Positions 31,838 through 40,181 are shown, numbered from the stretch's first letter. The stretch is 64,000 bases of DNA from DASSWB01 sp035705495 (GCA_035705495.1 DASSWB010000042.1:1-64000), one strand, 5' to 3'. The notes: generated by a model not told the origin, from the letters alone. Numbers and translations are program-made.

Positions 31838-32260
31838 ATGAGTTCAAACAAATCAAAAATGACCAAAAAACAATTACTTAAAATTGTTGATGACAGGATC
31901 CTCAACATGTCCACTAAAGGAGTGTACCACCCACGAAGGATGAAGCCTAAATGGGATTCTCTTAATACAGACGGTGAAAAACTTGCGCTGTTCGAGAAAT
32001 ATGTCACTGCCAAGGATGCTTCAATCGGTTTGCGTCGATTGGTAAAGGTTAATCTTTGTCACAAAACTTTAGAGTCTGTTATTATTGAAAATCCTACGGC
32101 TGTCGATCATCTTAAATCAAAAAAAGACGTATTGGATATCTGTATTGCTAAACTTTCATTGTACGATAACGGAGTTGAATATTTAAAGAGCAATACTGCT
32201 AAAGTAGAGCTTGAGGAAGACACTCCAGATAAACAGGAAAACAACGGCTCTAAACAATGA
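31838..32260 (+). CDS. Hypothetical protein downstream of recombinase (140 aa)
   Basis: I do not recognise the family. It has a basic N terminus (SSNKSKMTKKQLLKI), a helical middle (LRRLVKVNLCHKTLESVII) and an acidic tail (KVELEEDTPDKQENN). No membrane segment. It is 18 bases after the recombinase and its tail is disordered-looking, consistent with a DNA-binding accessory or excision partner; function not determined. Just beyond it lies the hairpin element at 32331. Confidence 0.5.
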   Translation: MSSNKSKMTKKQLLKIVDDRILNMSTKGVYHPRRMKPKWDSLNTDGEKLALFEKYVTAKDASIGLRRLVKVNLCHKTLESVIIENPTAVDHLKSKKDVLDICIAKLSLYDNGVEYLKSNTAKVELEEDTPDKQENNGSKQ

Positions 32261-32330
32261 TATTTAAAACTTTAGTACATTTACCGTTAGAATTAAAATA
32301 ATGGATTTATAGCGTTAGCTATTTTGTCTT

Positions 32331-32443
32331 GTAGTTGAAAACCGCCAATTTTTAAATACGCACAAGATAAATAGACTCAACGCTCACGTGAAGGCGTGGG
32401 CTGTGTTTATTTGTGCGTAGGTGCTTGGCGGTACCTCAACTAC
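32331..32443. ncRNA. Structured intergenic element 1 (multi-stem hairpin)
   Basis: Nested complementary arms: GTAGTTGA (32331) with TCAACTAC (32436-32443), ACCGCCAA (32341) with TTGGCGGT (32425-32432), TACGCACAA (32357) with TTGTGCGTA (32411-32419), and a small inner ACGC/GCGT hairpin. The word GTAGGTGCTTGGC (32417-32429) recurs in element 3 and TGGGCTG in related form in elements 2 and 3. It could be a small RNA or a DNA hairpin used in recombination or replication. Confidence 0.55.
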
Positions 32444-32518
32444 GGTAAGCTACAGTTCCACGCTATTTCGTTTTATAAACTTCTCTACTTGGGACCGGTG
32501 GAAATAAAATTTCTAAAA

Positions 32519-33400
32519 ATGAAATATATTTTTACCCTTGCATTGTTTTTTGTTTCTATTTGTTCATTCTCACAAAGTGAGGAAGAAAAAATTTATGACA
32601 GATATCTTCTAAAAAGCAGAATCTTTACAGGAAATCAGGTGGCACTCATGAACGAAAACCTTTATGTCAAAAGGATGGGACCGAAAAGTTTCTACATCGA
32701 AATAAATATTAATCCCAGCGAATCCTTCGTAATAGGAGCCGAATATGAAGGTTCATTTGAATTCGCTGGCAACACTTTTTATTCTTACAATGGGTTAGGC
32801 AGATTTGATGATGTGGCATTAAATTTCTCTATTGAATCCAGAACTAAATTGGGGGATGTTACAAAAGGAAAAGCTTTTGTCGAAAATTCTGATGATTCTC
32901 TTGATGATTTTGAAATCCACATCTTTTTTTGGCCTTACGAAACTTCTGAACCACTTGCAAAATCAAATATGTATGTTTTTCCAATAGCGCAGTCTACGGA
33001 ACAGGATTATATTCAACATGATGGATGGAAAGAACTTAACGTTCCCCATGTTTTGAAAAGGACAAAATACAACAGTACAATAACCGGGACTTATGAAACC
33101 AAGTATGGAAATGTGTTGCAATTGGTAGAATTGACCGATGGAAAAATACTTTTTAAGTTAAGTGTTGGAAACGAACGTAATATTGGGTTCCTCAATGGAT
33201 TGGTTGATTTGGAGGGCAACGTTGCATTATATGAAAACTATGAACTGGGTGTGTGCAAGTTCAGATTGGAGATTAAAACCAATCAGGTGAACATCTCAAC
33301 AGTCGAAAACGGTAATCTATGTGGGTTTGGGAATGGCTTATATGCTGACGGAACCTTTTTGGCTTTAAACAAAGACTTACCTGTACTTCTTAATAATTAA
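32519..33400 (+). CDS. Secreted hypothetical protein (293 aa)
   Basis: The open frame extends upstream to 32396, but the upstream residues are derived from the hairpin element; the start MKYIFTLALFFVSICSFSQ at 32519 gives a proper Sec signal peptide with cleavage likely after CSFSQ. The mature protein is beta-rich with short Asp/Gly turns and no cysteine motif or catalytic pattern that I recognise. It would be periplasmic or outer-membrane-exposed. It is followed by a coupled membrane-protein gene 11 bases downstream, so they may form a cassette with it. Confidence 0.55.
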   Translation: MKYIFTLALFFVSICSFSQSEEEKIYDRYLLKSRIFTGNQVALMNENLYVKRMGPKSFYIEININPSESFVIGAEYEGSFEFAGNTFYSYNGLGRFDDVALNFSIESRTKLGDVTKGKAFVENSDDSLDDFEIHIFFWPYETSEPLAKSNMYVFPIAQSTEQDYIQHDGWKELNVPHVLKRTKYNSTITGTYETKYGNVLQLVELTDGKILFKLSVGNERNIGFLNGLVDLEGNVALYENYELGVCKFRLEIKTNQVNISTVENGNLCGFGNGLYADGTFLALNKDLPVLLNN

Positions 33401-33411
33401 ACCCTTCAAAA

Positions 33412-33774
33412 ATGAAAACATCCACAATTATTATTCTATCAATTATTAGCATAATTTTTCTCGCTTTTATCACTAATCCAGGAAGGGAAAAACATACAGA
33501 AAATGGTTTAGAAGTCCTCTTTTTTCTAAATGAAGAAAAAGAAGAAGGATTAGGGATATTTGGAGGTTTGATAAGCACTTTTGCAAAGGAAACACTTGCG
33601 GCAAAAATCCGCATAGAGGATTACTACCTGTTTTCCGTTTCATATATTTATTCTCCAACAAGAGATGTCACTTTGGATTTGGGTATAGGAATATTTGGAC
33701 AGGTATTTCCTTTGGCCTCGGAACAGGAAGTTCTAGTTTATAAGAATGCTCCCAAAGTGAAGCAACAAGAATAA
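33412..33774 (+). CDS. Small DUF4359-like membrane-anchored protein (120 aa)
   Basis: Residues about 5-19 form a single hydrophobic segment (TIIILSIISIIFLAFIT), followed by the ITNPGREKH motif and, in the C-terminal half, RIEDYYLFSVSYIYS and GIGIFGQVFPLAS. An xTNPxxxxY at the membrane exit plus a DYxLFS box and GxFGxFxP end are the marks of the DUF4359 group, of unknown function. It is co-directional with the secreted protein at 32519 and ends just before hairpin element 2. Confidence 0.55.
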   Translation: MKTSTIIILSIISIIFLAFITNPGREKHTENGLEVLFFLNEEKEEGLGIFGGLISTFAKETLAAKIRIEDYYLFSVSYIYSPTRDVTLDLGIGIFGQVFPLASEQEVLVYKNAPKVKQQE

Positions 33775-33785
33775 AATCCTCAAGT

Positions 33786-33847
33786 AAAATAAAAAGTTTC
33801 TTTCAGTGTCTTTTTTAAAGAGGAAGGCACTTAAAAAACGTAGGCTG
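33786..33847. ncRNA. Structured intergenic element 2 (hairpin)
   Basis: About 62 bases almost identical to the first half of element 3: AAAATAAAAA, GTTTCTTT (33796-33803), AGTGTC..., then GAGGAAGGCACT and a TAAAAAAC arm, closing with GTAGGCTG. The arms pair through GTTTCTTT/AAAnAAC and AGTGTCTT/GAGGAAGGCACT to form a long stem. It lies between convergent genes. Confidence 0.5.
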
Positions 33848-33905
33848 AAAAAACTTTAAAATAAATAAGTATTACAAGTCGCAAGAGCGGCTCTAATAAT
33901 TGATA

Positions 33906-34106
33906 TTAACTAGTAAAAACAACATTCGCCATTTCTTCCTGGGAGTCTTTTATCTTTTGTTGATTTTCAAAACGATACATCTCAATATCCTCCTCAATTT
34001 CATCGAAAATTTTTCTTGTTGTGTCTTGATCAACAATAGTAACTTCTGCATCCGCGTCTAACTCCTTGATCAACAGCTCAAAGTATTCTTTGGTTGAATT
34101 TTCCAT
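33906..34106 (-). CDS. Small acidic protein, partner of C39-like gene (66 aa)
   Basis: A short, acidic helical protein (start MENSTKEYFELLIKELDADAEV, with EIEEDIEMYRFENQQK later). It lies eight bases behind the C39-like gene, so the two are a unit. Small partners of papain-like or C39-like proteins are often substrates, immunity proteins or inhibitors; the acidic, soluble nature fits an inhibitor or a substrate peptide. No Gly-Gly motif is seen, so it is not an obvious bacteriocin. Function unknown. Confidence 0.45.
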   Translation of the reverse strand: MENSTKEYFELLIKELDADAEVTIVDQDTTRKIFDEIEEDIEMYRFENQQKIKDSQEEMANVVFTS

Positions 34107-34113
34107 AACGATG

Positions 34114-35589
34114 CTATTTTAGATTAAAATTGTATGATTTAAACGGCTGCAAAGATATATTTATTTTGACTATTTCGTTTAAATTTTCGGTAAAATAGTA
34201 ATTTCCTAGCAATCCTGCAATTAATCCGTGCTGTTTTGTTTGTGTTGCGTCAATTATAAGTAGGCCATCAACCATCTCTTGTTTTAAAGATTTTTTGCTG
34301 CTCAATTCAGAGATCCAAATAAATTTAGGCATTGACGATCGCATTAAAATCTCCTTTACCAATGGTTCTAAATGAGGATTACAAGCTAAATAGTCTTTAT
34401 AGGATCTAGACGAAGCTAGAAACGTTTTCATAACCAGATCCTTATTTTTATAAACCTGTAAGTTCGCTATGTAATTTTTTAATATAGATTTTGCATAAGC
34501 CCTTGCCTCTCCAGCATCTAAGTAAATTTTTGAATATAGTGGCACTACAAAATTTACAATTTTACAATCTTTCCAATTAGGGAGAGAATAAAAACTAGAT
34601 GGTTCATCCAATGGGGAGATTTTATAAGGTGGATGATTATCATCTATAAATACATATTTTAAATCAACAGTTTCAAATTGGAAGATTTTGACTTCATTTC
34701 CGTAATCTTCAAATTGTTCTAAAATATCTATCGATTCATCATTAAATTTAGTTCTTCCTATTATGCACTGTGCGTGCCCTATACCTCGATTATTTTGAAT
34801 AGCTGCTACAACTGGAATACCAGACTCTATATAGCTTCTTAGCAAAGGCAGAAATTCAGTTTTGTATGATGCTGCTGAGTAAATTTTAACTCCGAATCCC
34901 AACTCTCGCAATGCGTAAGAAATTTGTTGAGCGGTCAACCCTTTAGATGGAAGTTGGCGTTCAAATGATTGAGCAGCTAAAATTTTACTTATTTTAGAAG
35001 GTAATGTCGGTGAATATTCAGGATATCGCATTCCAAAATATTCCATTACACTCCAAATTGTTGTTTCTGCACACGTAATCGTCTCAGAATTTTGTGAAGA
35101 ATGAGGAAAACCATTTACTAATAATTTTACCCCATTGGCCGTTGTGCTAACTTCCGCCTTACAAATTTTAAAATTATTTTCTTCGACCGAGAGAGGTGAA
35201 AGAACGGAACGGCCAATAATCTTTGGAAAAGTCGGTCTAAGTACTAAAAAACCTAAAAATGAGTCTTGAAGAATAGTTTTACTTTCACTACTTCTGAAAA
35301 GAGAGTTGTCAATTTCATTTGTAAAAAATGAAAGCTTTATACAATCTCGGCTATAGACTTGGTTCTTTGAAGAATAATAGTGATAGAAAGAATCCCGATA
35401 GACCTTATCCACATAAGGGTGTTCAATTAAAACCCATAAATCTTTTTTTAAATGATCTAGATAGTTTTCAAGAGTTTTTAAACTATTGGATTTATGATAG
35501 TGATGTAGATGATATTCGTTTTTCAACAGATTTTCTACTACTTCAGGAACTTTAATAATTGGAACAAAAAAATTAGAAATTAATGGCAT
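34114..35589 (-). CDS. C39/papain-like cysteine peptidase-like protein (491 aa)
   Basis: Residues about 160-330 look like a C39-type papain fold: nucleophile Cys173 in ITCAETTIWSVMEYFG, and His272 in NNRGIGHAQCIIGR (the C39 GxxHxx region), with an Asp-rich strand after it (YVFIDDNHPPYK). The N-terminal 160 residues are helical and unknown, and the C-terminal 150 residues are a further unknown domain; length is far larger than a bacteriocin C39 domain. No signal peptide. It may cleave host or phage proteins or act as a defence toxin. The gene sits between hairpin elements 2 and 3 with a small acidic partner. Confidence 0.5.
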   Translation of the reverse strand: MPLISNFFVPIIKVPEVVENLLKNEYHLHHYHKSNSLKTLENYLDHLKKDLWVLIEHPYVDKVYRDSFYHYYSSKNQVYSRDCIKLSFFTNEIDNSLFRSSESKTILQDSFLGFLVLRPTFPKIIGRSVLSPLSVEENNFKICKAEVSTTANGVKLLVNGFPHSSQNSETITCAETTIWSVMEYFGMRYPEYSPTLPSKISKILAAQSFERQLPSKGLTAQQISYALRELGFGVKIYSAASYKTEFLPLLRSYIESGIPVVAAIQNNRGIGHAQCIIGRTKFNDESIDILEQFEDYGNEVKIFQFETVDLKYVFIDDNHPPYKISPLDEPSSFYSLPNWKDCKIVNFVVPLYSKIYLDAGEARAYAKSILKNYIANLQVYKNKDLVMKTFLASSRSYKDYLACNPHLEPLVKEILMRSSMPKFIWISELSSKKSLKQEMVDGLLIIDATQTKQHGLIAGLLGNYYFTENLNEIVKINISLQPFKSYNFNLK

Positions 35590-35777
35590 TTAGATTAAGA
35601 TTTAATGGTAAAATTAAAAAAATCCTTGACATCTGCTTAAAAAGTATTTTTATAACGTTGCCCCACTTGTGATTTTGAATTCGGCTTCAGATTTTATCGT
35701 ATGTACTCCCTATTGCGCCCGAACAGGAAAAATTGGTATAGTAGAAATGCCCTCGAGGTAGTGCAAGAAAAGTAACA

Positions 35778-35930
35778 ACCTCAACAGCAAAATAAAAAAG
35801 TTTCTTTCAGTGTCTTTTTTTTAAAGAGGAAGGCACTCAAAGAAACATGGGCTGGATAGCTTAAAAAGAAATACGACATAACCTCCTTCGCTGAGCTGTA
35901 CTTATAAGTATGTAGGTGCTTGGCTGAGGT
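35778..35930. ncRNA. Structured intergenic element 3 (multi-stem hairpin)
   Basis: Outer arms ACCTCA (35778) and TGAGGT (35925-35930). Inner stem: GTTTCTTT (35800-35807) and AGTGTCTTTTTT against GAGGAAGGCACT and AAAGAAAC (35839-35846). Then TGGGCTG (35848-35854) and GTAGGTGCTTGGC (35912-35924), the word shared with element 1. The segment 35590-36233 has no gene besides this. Confidence 0.55.
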
Positions 35931-36233
35931 AAAGTCCCTCCTATTCTAAAAGATATGCAACAGTTATTTTTGAAATTCTGTCATCTAAAGTGAAAAGTAG
36001 ATTTGATGTTCTTCTATAACGGAAATCAACGGTATAATTTCTTTTTCTTTGCAATTTGGTATTACTTGATAAAGTAATCGAAATCCTCAAAAATAACCCG
36101 TTGAAAAATGTTTATTCACATCGAAAATTATTTTGATTAAGATAAAAACTATCTCGCCTGCTTACTTAAAGAAGAAAGATATAAAAGTTGTATGTATTGA
36201 AAAAATGGGTGAAGGTTATATAAACTTTCAGAC

Positions 36234-36680
36234 ATGGCATTACATACAACAGACAAGTCGCATCAGGATTATTTAACCTATCTGGATTTACGTGAAAAGA
36301 AAATTCCTAATGTAGAAATAGCACAAAAGCTTGGATACAGTAAAAAACAGTTCGGGTACTTAATCAGCCACTACGAATTCAGATCAAATTTGGAATATCA
36401 TTTACCCGAGCGGGAAGGCAATTATCATTTCGGCGGAAATTTTTATCTTACCCAAGGTGTTATGGATAGTATCGCAAAAAAGGAGATTGCCGATATCTTC
36501 ACATTTATCAAAAGACTTGTAAAACAACATGACGGCATAGATTACCTGCAGACTTTCTACAGCATTGACAATGACTGTAAATTATTCATCATAGATAATT
36601 TGAGCAAAGAAATGATTGAATCGGGTAAATATGATATTTCTGATAATTACTTCACCTTAATGCTTGCAAGCGAATATTAA
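36234..36680 (+). CDS. Hypothetical protein with N-terminal HTH (148 aa)
   Basis: Residues about 15-50 read like an HTH for DNA recognition (YLDLREKKIPNVEIAQKLGYSKKQFGYLI). The remainder is an unknown alpha/beta segment with aromatic residues (YHFGGNFYLTQGVMDS) and ends ISDNYFTLMLASEY. No catalytic motif. The gene is followed by a strong hairpin and an iteron array, so the protein could be a copy-number or segregation regulator of the plasmid-like module. Function unknown. Confidence 0.5.
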   Translation: MALHTTDKSHQDYLTYLDLREKKIPNVEIAQKLGYSKKQFGYLISHYEFRSNLEYHLPEREGNYHFGGNFYLTQGVMDSIAKKEIADIFTFIKRLVKQHDGIDYLQTFYSIDNDCKLFIIDNLSKEMIESGKYDISDNYFTLMLASEY

Positions 36681-36695
36681 TTTTAAATTGTGAAA

Positions 36696-36743
36696 TGTGC
36701 AGCTGGCAGTTGACCGGTTGAAGACCGGCCGACAAGCTGTACA
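36696..36743. other. Long hairpin before the iteron array
   Basis: TGTGCAGCT (36696) pairs with AGCTGTACA (36735-36743), then GTTG with CGAC, and CCGGT (loop TGAAG) ACCGG in the centre, a stacked stem of about 46 bases. A pyrimidine-rich run follows, so it may be a terminator of the 36234 gene, or a replication-origin hairpin. Confidence 0.5.
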
Positions 36744-36796
36744 TTCTACTTCTTTTACTAATATCTTTTCTTAATCTTATATAGCTATTTATCTAT

Positions 36797-36950
36797 AAGT
36801 GCCTGATTGGTGTAAATGAAGTGCTTCATTGGTTTATTTCAAGTGCACGATCGGTGATAATGAAGTGCATGATCGGTTTGTTTGAGGTGGACAATTGGTG
36901 TGTTTTTTCCAAAATATGGAAGGTTTTATCCTTTGAAATGCATAATTGGT
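36797..36950. repeat. 22-bp iteron array (five tandem plus one)
   Basis: The consensus AAGTGC..GATTGGT starts at 36797, 36819, 36841, 36863 and 36885 with an exact 22-bp period, and a sixth degenerate copy (AAATGCATAATTGGT) starts at 36936. Two helical turns of spacing put each site on the same DNA face. Such arrays bind an initiator at plasmid origins; the next gene downstream is a Rep-like winged-helix protein. Confidence 0.75.
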
Positions 36951-37044
36951 TTGTTTGTTTAAAAAAGAGGATAGTTGCGTCATAAAAACAGAAAAGGAGA
37001 GGGTCATTTAGCGGGTGATCTCTCCTTTTCAAAAGCAAAATACA

Positions 37045-37737
37045 ATGGACGAAGATCACGATTACACTATACGCAGGCAACTTAATTTACATATTCCTGC
37101 TGGAATTCTTTCGCATAAAGGTTTATCGCTCAATGAGAAATATGTACTGGGACTGGACTATGCCCTGAGCTCAAAACTGGGCTCTAATAAATACCTCAAC
37201 AAACAGATCTCACAGATGCTACAATTGCATGTCAATATAATTTCGTATACACGCAAATCATTGGTTCAAAAGGGATTTCTCGAAAAGAATGGCAGACATT
37301 ACCGTTTATCTGAAAAGGCACAAAAAATACGCGTTGAAAATTACAAATACGTACTACTTCCGTATCAGGTTTATCATCATAATAAACTTTGTACAGGAGC
37401 AAAACTTTTATGGGGTGTATATAACTCAATTAGCAAAGGGTATAATGAATATTTTGCAAAGAGGACAACTACGGCTTCCAATTTGGGAGTTAGTGTGGAA
37501 AGCGTTTCTAAATGGACTGCACAACTTCATTCTTCAGGTTTTTTAAATGAGTACCGTCATAATACAGGATATTCGACAAATCAAACCATTGTTGTTACAC
37601 GCTCTTTTGTAAACGGAGCATCTGATTCAAAATCTAAAACAGTGGACAGCTATACTAAATCCGGTTTAAATTTTCTTTCAGTCAACCTTCAAGAGGTAGA
37701 GAAGGAAAATCTGCGTTTTCAAATAGATATTTTATGA
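37045..37737 (+). CDS. Winged-helix replication initiator-like protein (230 aa)
   Basis: I start at MDEDHDYTIRR (37045); the frame upstream adds ten residues with no support. The protein has two predicted winged helices: residues about 20-80 (ILSHKGLSLNEKYVLGLDYA ... YLNKQISQMLQLHVNIISYTR, KGFLEKNGRHY) and residues about 110-180 (TTASNLGVSVESVSKWTAQL, GFLNEYRHNTGYS). Tandem winged helices, a conserved NKQIxxML-type helix and the iterons just upstream are the design of RepA/RepB-type initiators that bind iterons and open the origin. A plain regulator is also possible. Confidence 0.6.
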   Translation: MDEDHDYTIRRQLNLHIPAGILSHKGLSLNEKYVLGLDYALSSKLGSNKYLNKQISQMLQLHVNIISYTRKSLVQKGFLEKNGRHYRLSEKAQKIRVENYKYVLLPYQVYHHNKLCTGAKLLWGVYNSISKGYNEYFAKRTTTASNLGVSVESVSKWTAQLHSSGFLNEYRHNTGYSTNQTIVVTRSFVNGASDSKSKTVDSYTKSGLNFLSVNLQEVEKENLRFQIDIL

Positions 37738-37861
37738 TAATTGTACGAATTTGGACTTCTATGAACCTGTGCGTCTATTGCGTCTTTGAGGTACTAGTGG
37801 TAAATTTATAACAGAGGGATCCCTGATTCATTAATTAAAAAATATAGTTATAAAAGAGCAA

Positions 37862-38176
37862 GTGTATTTTGTTTATGAAGATTGCATCAATGTGGTGTTG
37901 GAGTTTTTACCACCAAGTATGAAAGAAAATTTTGGCTACAGGGAAGTCGTACTTATTCTACTCCTTGAGAACCAATATCTGGAAAAAATTGGAATTGCTG
38001 GAAATCCTCCAAAAGAGGATGCCCCCTTTATTGTCGACTATCTTGAAGTTGAACAATTCATCATTGAAAAGGCAAAAAAATTGCTTTACAATATTACTGT
38101 TGAAGAAGTGAGAAAGGTTTTAGAGGGGGAAGAAGTGTACATGAGAAAGATTAGTATAATTAGCGACCTTGATTAG
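37862..38176 (+). CDS. Hypothetical protein with GTG start (104 aa)
   Basis: A small, acidic, helix-rich protein with no family I recognise. It starts at GTG (37862); no in-frame ATG fits nearby. Features include YEDCINVVLEFLPPSMKE, a middle with a Pro/Asp loop (GNPPKEDAPFIVDYLEV) and a helix (EEVRKVLEGEEVYMRKI). No membrane segments. It lies alone between the Rep-like gene and the DUF488 gene. The GTG start and slightly odd reading make it a modest call. Confidence 0.4.
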   Translation: MYFVYEDCINVVLEFLPPSMKENFGYREVVLILLLENQYLEKIGIAGNPPKEDAPFIVDYLEVEQFIIEKAKKLLYNITVEEVRKVLEGEEVYMRKISIISDLD

Positions 38177-38328
38177 TGATTTACTGAAAGAATTACTACT
38201 TCTGAAAGATATCGGCCCTAATATCGCTATCTTTTCTCGATTATATTATTTGTTTACCTTATTAAAAATATTATGTTTCTTATAATTAAAGGCCGTAGCT
38301 CTTGTTTTTAAGTAAAACAGTCTTTTTA

Positions 38329-38360
38329 TTGCTTTTTTGTACTAATAATCAATAGTTTTG
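38329..38360 (+). promoter_or_regulatory. Promoter-like -33/-7 pair before the DUF488 gene
   Basis: TTG (38329-38331, in TTATTG) and, after 21 bases, TAGTTTTG (38353-38360) fit the Bacteroidota promoter. The ATG at 38365 is only four bases behind the -7 element, so the message may be leaderless, or the real start lies further in. Confidence 0.35.
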
Positions 38361-38364
38361 TGGA

Positions 38365-39249
38365 ATGTTCTATAGAAGAAAAATAATTTTTGCACTGCTG
38401 GAGAAATTTGAAGAAGGTTTAGAGAGAACTCGCCTTCAGAAACTGATATTCCTACTCACCAAAATGCAAAAAAAACCAAACTATGATTTCGTTCCTTACC
38501 GTTATGGCTGTTATTCATATTCCTTAAAAGCGGATTTGGAAGCGATGACGAAACATAACTGGTTAACTATTGCGGAAAAAAAATATACTCTGAATATAAA
38601 TAAAAAATATTTTAAAGAACTTACTTCTTCTGATCAAGAAATAGTCAGCAAAGCGTTTGATTTGTACGGAAATATGAAAACTGATGCAATAACAAAACAT
38701 ACTTACATTAATTTTCCCTTTTACGCTATAAACAGTATAATAGCAAAAAATATTCTTCAAGAGAAATTTTATAATCGCGTTCTTGATGCTCAATCTAAAG
38801 ATAATTCGGGTGTTTTATTTACCCTTGGCTATGAAGGCATTTCCCTCGAAGAGTATTTAAACAAACTCATAAAAAACAACATCAAAATTCTTGTAGATGT
38901 TAGACGTAATCCTCAGAGTCAAAAATATGGTTTTAGCAAAAAACTTTTGAGTGGTTTTTGTCGCCGCTTAGGCATAGGATATGTTCATATTCCAGAAGTA
39001 GGTATTGATTCTAGCAAGAGAAGAGAATTGAAATCTCAAGCAGATTATGATCAATTGTTTTTGGAATATACTCAAACTGTTCTTAAGGAAACAGATAAAG
39101 ACCAAGAGCACATCCTCCAACTTCTAAAAGAGAATAAAAGAATTGCCTTGACCTGTTTCGAAGCAGAAAACTGCCAGTGTCATAGAACCCACTTAGCTGA
39201 AAAAATATCCACCTATCCTGAATTTCTAAATAGAGTAGTACATCTTTAG
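38365..39249 (+). CDS. DUF488 protein with an N-terminal helical domain (294 aa)
   Basis: Residues about 150-290 are DUF488: LFTLGYEGISLEEYLNKL, then ILVDVRRNPQSQKYGFS, GIGYVHIPEVG and the final Cys cluster TCFEAENCQCHR. DUF488 proteins are uncharacterised and are common next to restriction-modification or other defence genes. The first 120 residues (start MFYRRKIIFALLEKFEEG) are a winged-helix-like domain unlike solo DUF488. The gene is four bases from the next reading frame and the two form an operon with the PLD gene. Confidence 0.7.
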   Translation: MFYRRKIIFALLEKFEEGLERTRLQKLIFLLTKMQKKPNYDFVPYRYGCYSYSLKADLEAMTKHNWLTIAEKKYTLNINKKYFKELTSSDQEIVSKAFDLYGNMKTDAITKHTYINFPFYAINSIIAKNILQEKFYNRVLDAQSKDNSGVLFTLGYEGISLEEYLNKLIKNNIKILVDVRRNPQSQKYGFSKKLLSGFCRRLGIGYVHIPEVGIDSSKRRELKSQADYDQLFLEYTQTVLKETDKDQEHILQLLKENKRIALTCFEAENCQCHRTHLAEKISTYPEFLNRVVHL

Positions 39250-39252
39250 CAC

Positions 39253-40074
39253 ATGGCCTTTACAAAAGTATTAGTTACTGTTAAAACCTATCCATCTCTT
39301 TCTGCCAAATACGGTGAACTTGTCTGTACAGCAGGTTTTCTGGAGGATGGAAAATGGATTAGGTTGTACCCCATACCGTTTAGGAAGCTCCAAAAGGGGG
39401 AAAAGTACAGGAAATATCAGTGGATAGAATTGGATATTGTTAAGAATGAAAAAGATTTTAGACCTGAGAGCTTTCGTCCAGCCTCAATCGACACGCCTAT
39501 TGTTTTACATGATTGGATAGATACTAAAAGAAACTGGGCAACACGAAAGGAAAAGGTTTTACAGAAAGTCTATACTGATATAAAACTGCTTATAGCTGAA
39601 GCTAAGAATAAAAAAATCTGCACATCGTTAGCCGTTTTCAAACCTTCAAAAATAAACGATTTTAAAATTGAAAAAGTGGCTTCAGAATGGGATAAGAAGA
39701 AACTTGATGAACAAAAAGCTTTACAGGATCAGGTCAATTTGTTTGAAATGGAAGAGCTGCCATTTGAGGTTGTCGAAAAACTTCCATATAAATTCTCTTA
39801 TGAAATTGAAGATGAAAATGGTGTTTTAAGCACTATGATGATAGAAGACTGGGAGATAGGGCAGTTGTATCGAAATACTCTCGCCGCAGCAGAAGGTAAT
39901 GCATCAATCGCAGTGGAAAAAGTAAAACAGATGTACTTTAATAATTTCGCGCTCAAGAAAGATTTATATCTTTATTTAGGAACCACTAAAGCTTTTCATT
40001 TTCGTTCTAAAAATCCTTTTATGATTATTGGAACCTTTACCCCAGATATTGAAAAACAATTGACATTATTCTAA
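39253..40074 (+). CDS. Hypothetical protein coupled to DUF488 (273 aa)
   Basis: I do not recognise a family. The N-terminal 100 residues look like an OB/beta-barrel domain (VTVKTYPSLSAKYGELVCTAG, GKWIRLYPIPFRKLQKGEKYRKYQW), with charged and aromatic conserved-looking positions. The middle is a charged helix (KIEKVASEWDKKKLDEQ). The C-terminal part (YLYLGTTKAFHFRSKNPFMIIG) looks beta-rich. The three-base gap from DUF488 suggests joint function, probably in DNA or RNA recognition. It is known to me only as a recurrent neighbour of DUF488 genes. Confidence 0.5.
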   Translation: MAFTKVLVTVKTYPSLSAKYGELVCTAGFLEDGKWIRLYPIPFRKLQKGEKYRKYQWIELDIVKNEKDFRPESFRPASIDTPIVLHDWIDTKRNWATRKEKVLQKVYTDIKLLIAEAKNKKICTSLAVFKPSKINDFKIEKVASEWDKKKLDEQKALQDQVNLFEMEELPFEVVEKLPYKFSYEIEDENGVLSTMMIEDWEIGQLYRNTLAAAEGNASIAVEKVKQMYFNNFALKKDLYLYLGTTKAFHFRSKNPFMIIGTFTPDIEKQLTLF

Positions 40075-40181
40075 AATAACCTAATAGGGGCAGAAATAAC
40101 ATCAATTTACTATAGCTGATGGTAAAATCCTATTCTATTTCAACCTCGGCAGGTGAAAAAAGTAACTGTTAAATAGCCATA

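Noticed and set aside
32331..35930. Retron or IS200/IS605 ends for the hairpin elements
   Set aside because: No reverse transcriptase and no TnpA-like Tyr transposase lie in the window.
36797..36950. CRISPR array for the 22-bp repeats
   Set aside because: Unit and spacing are too short, repeats are tandem without unique spacers and no cas genes are present.
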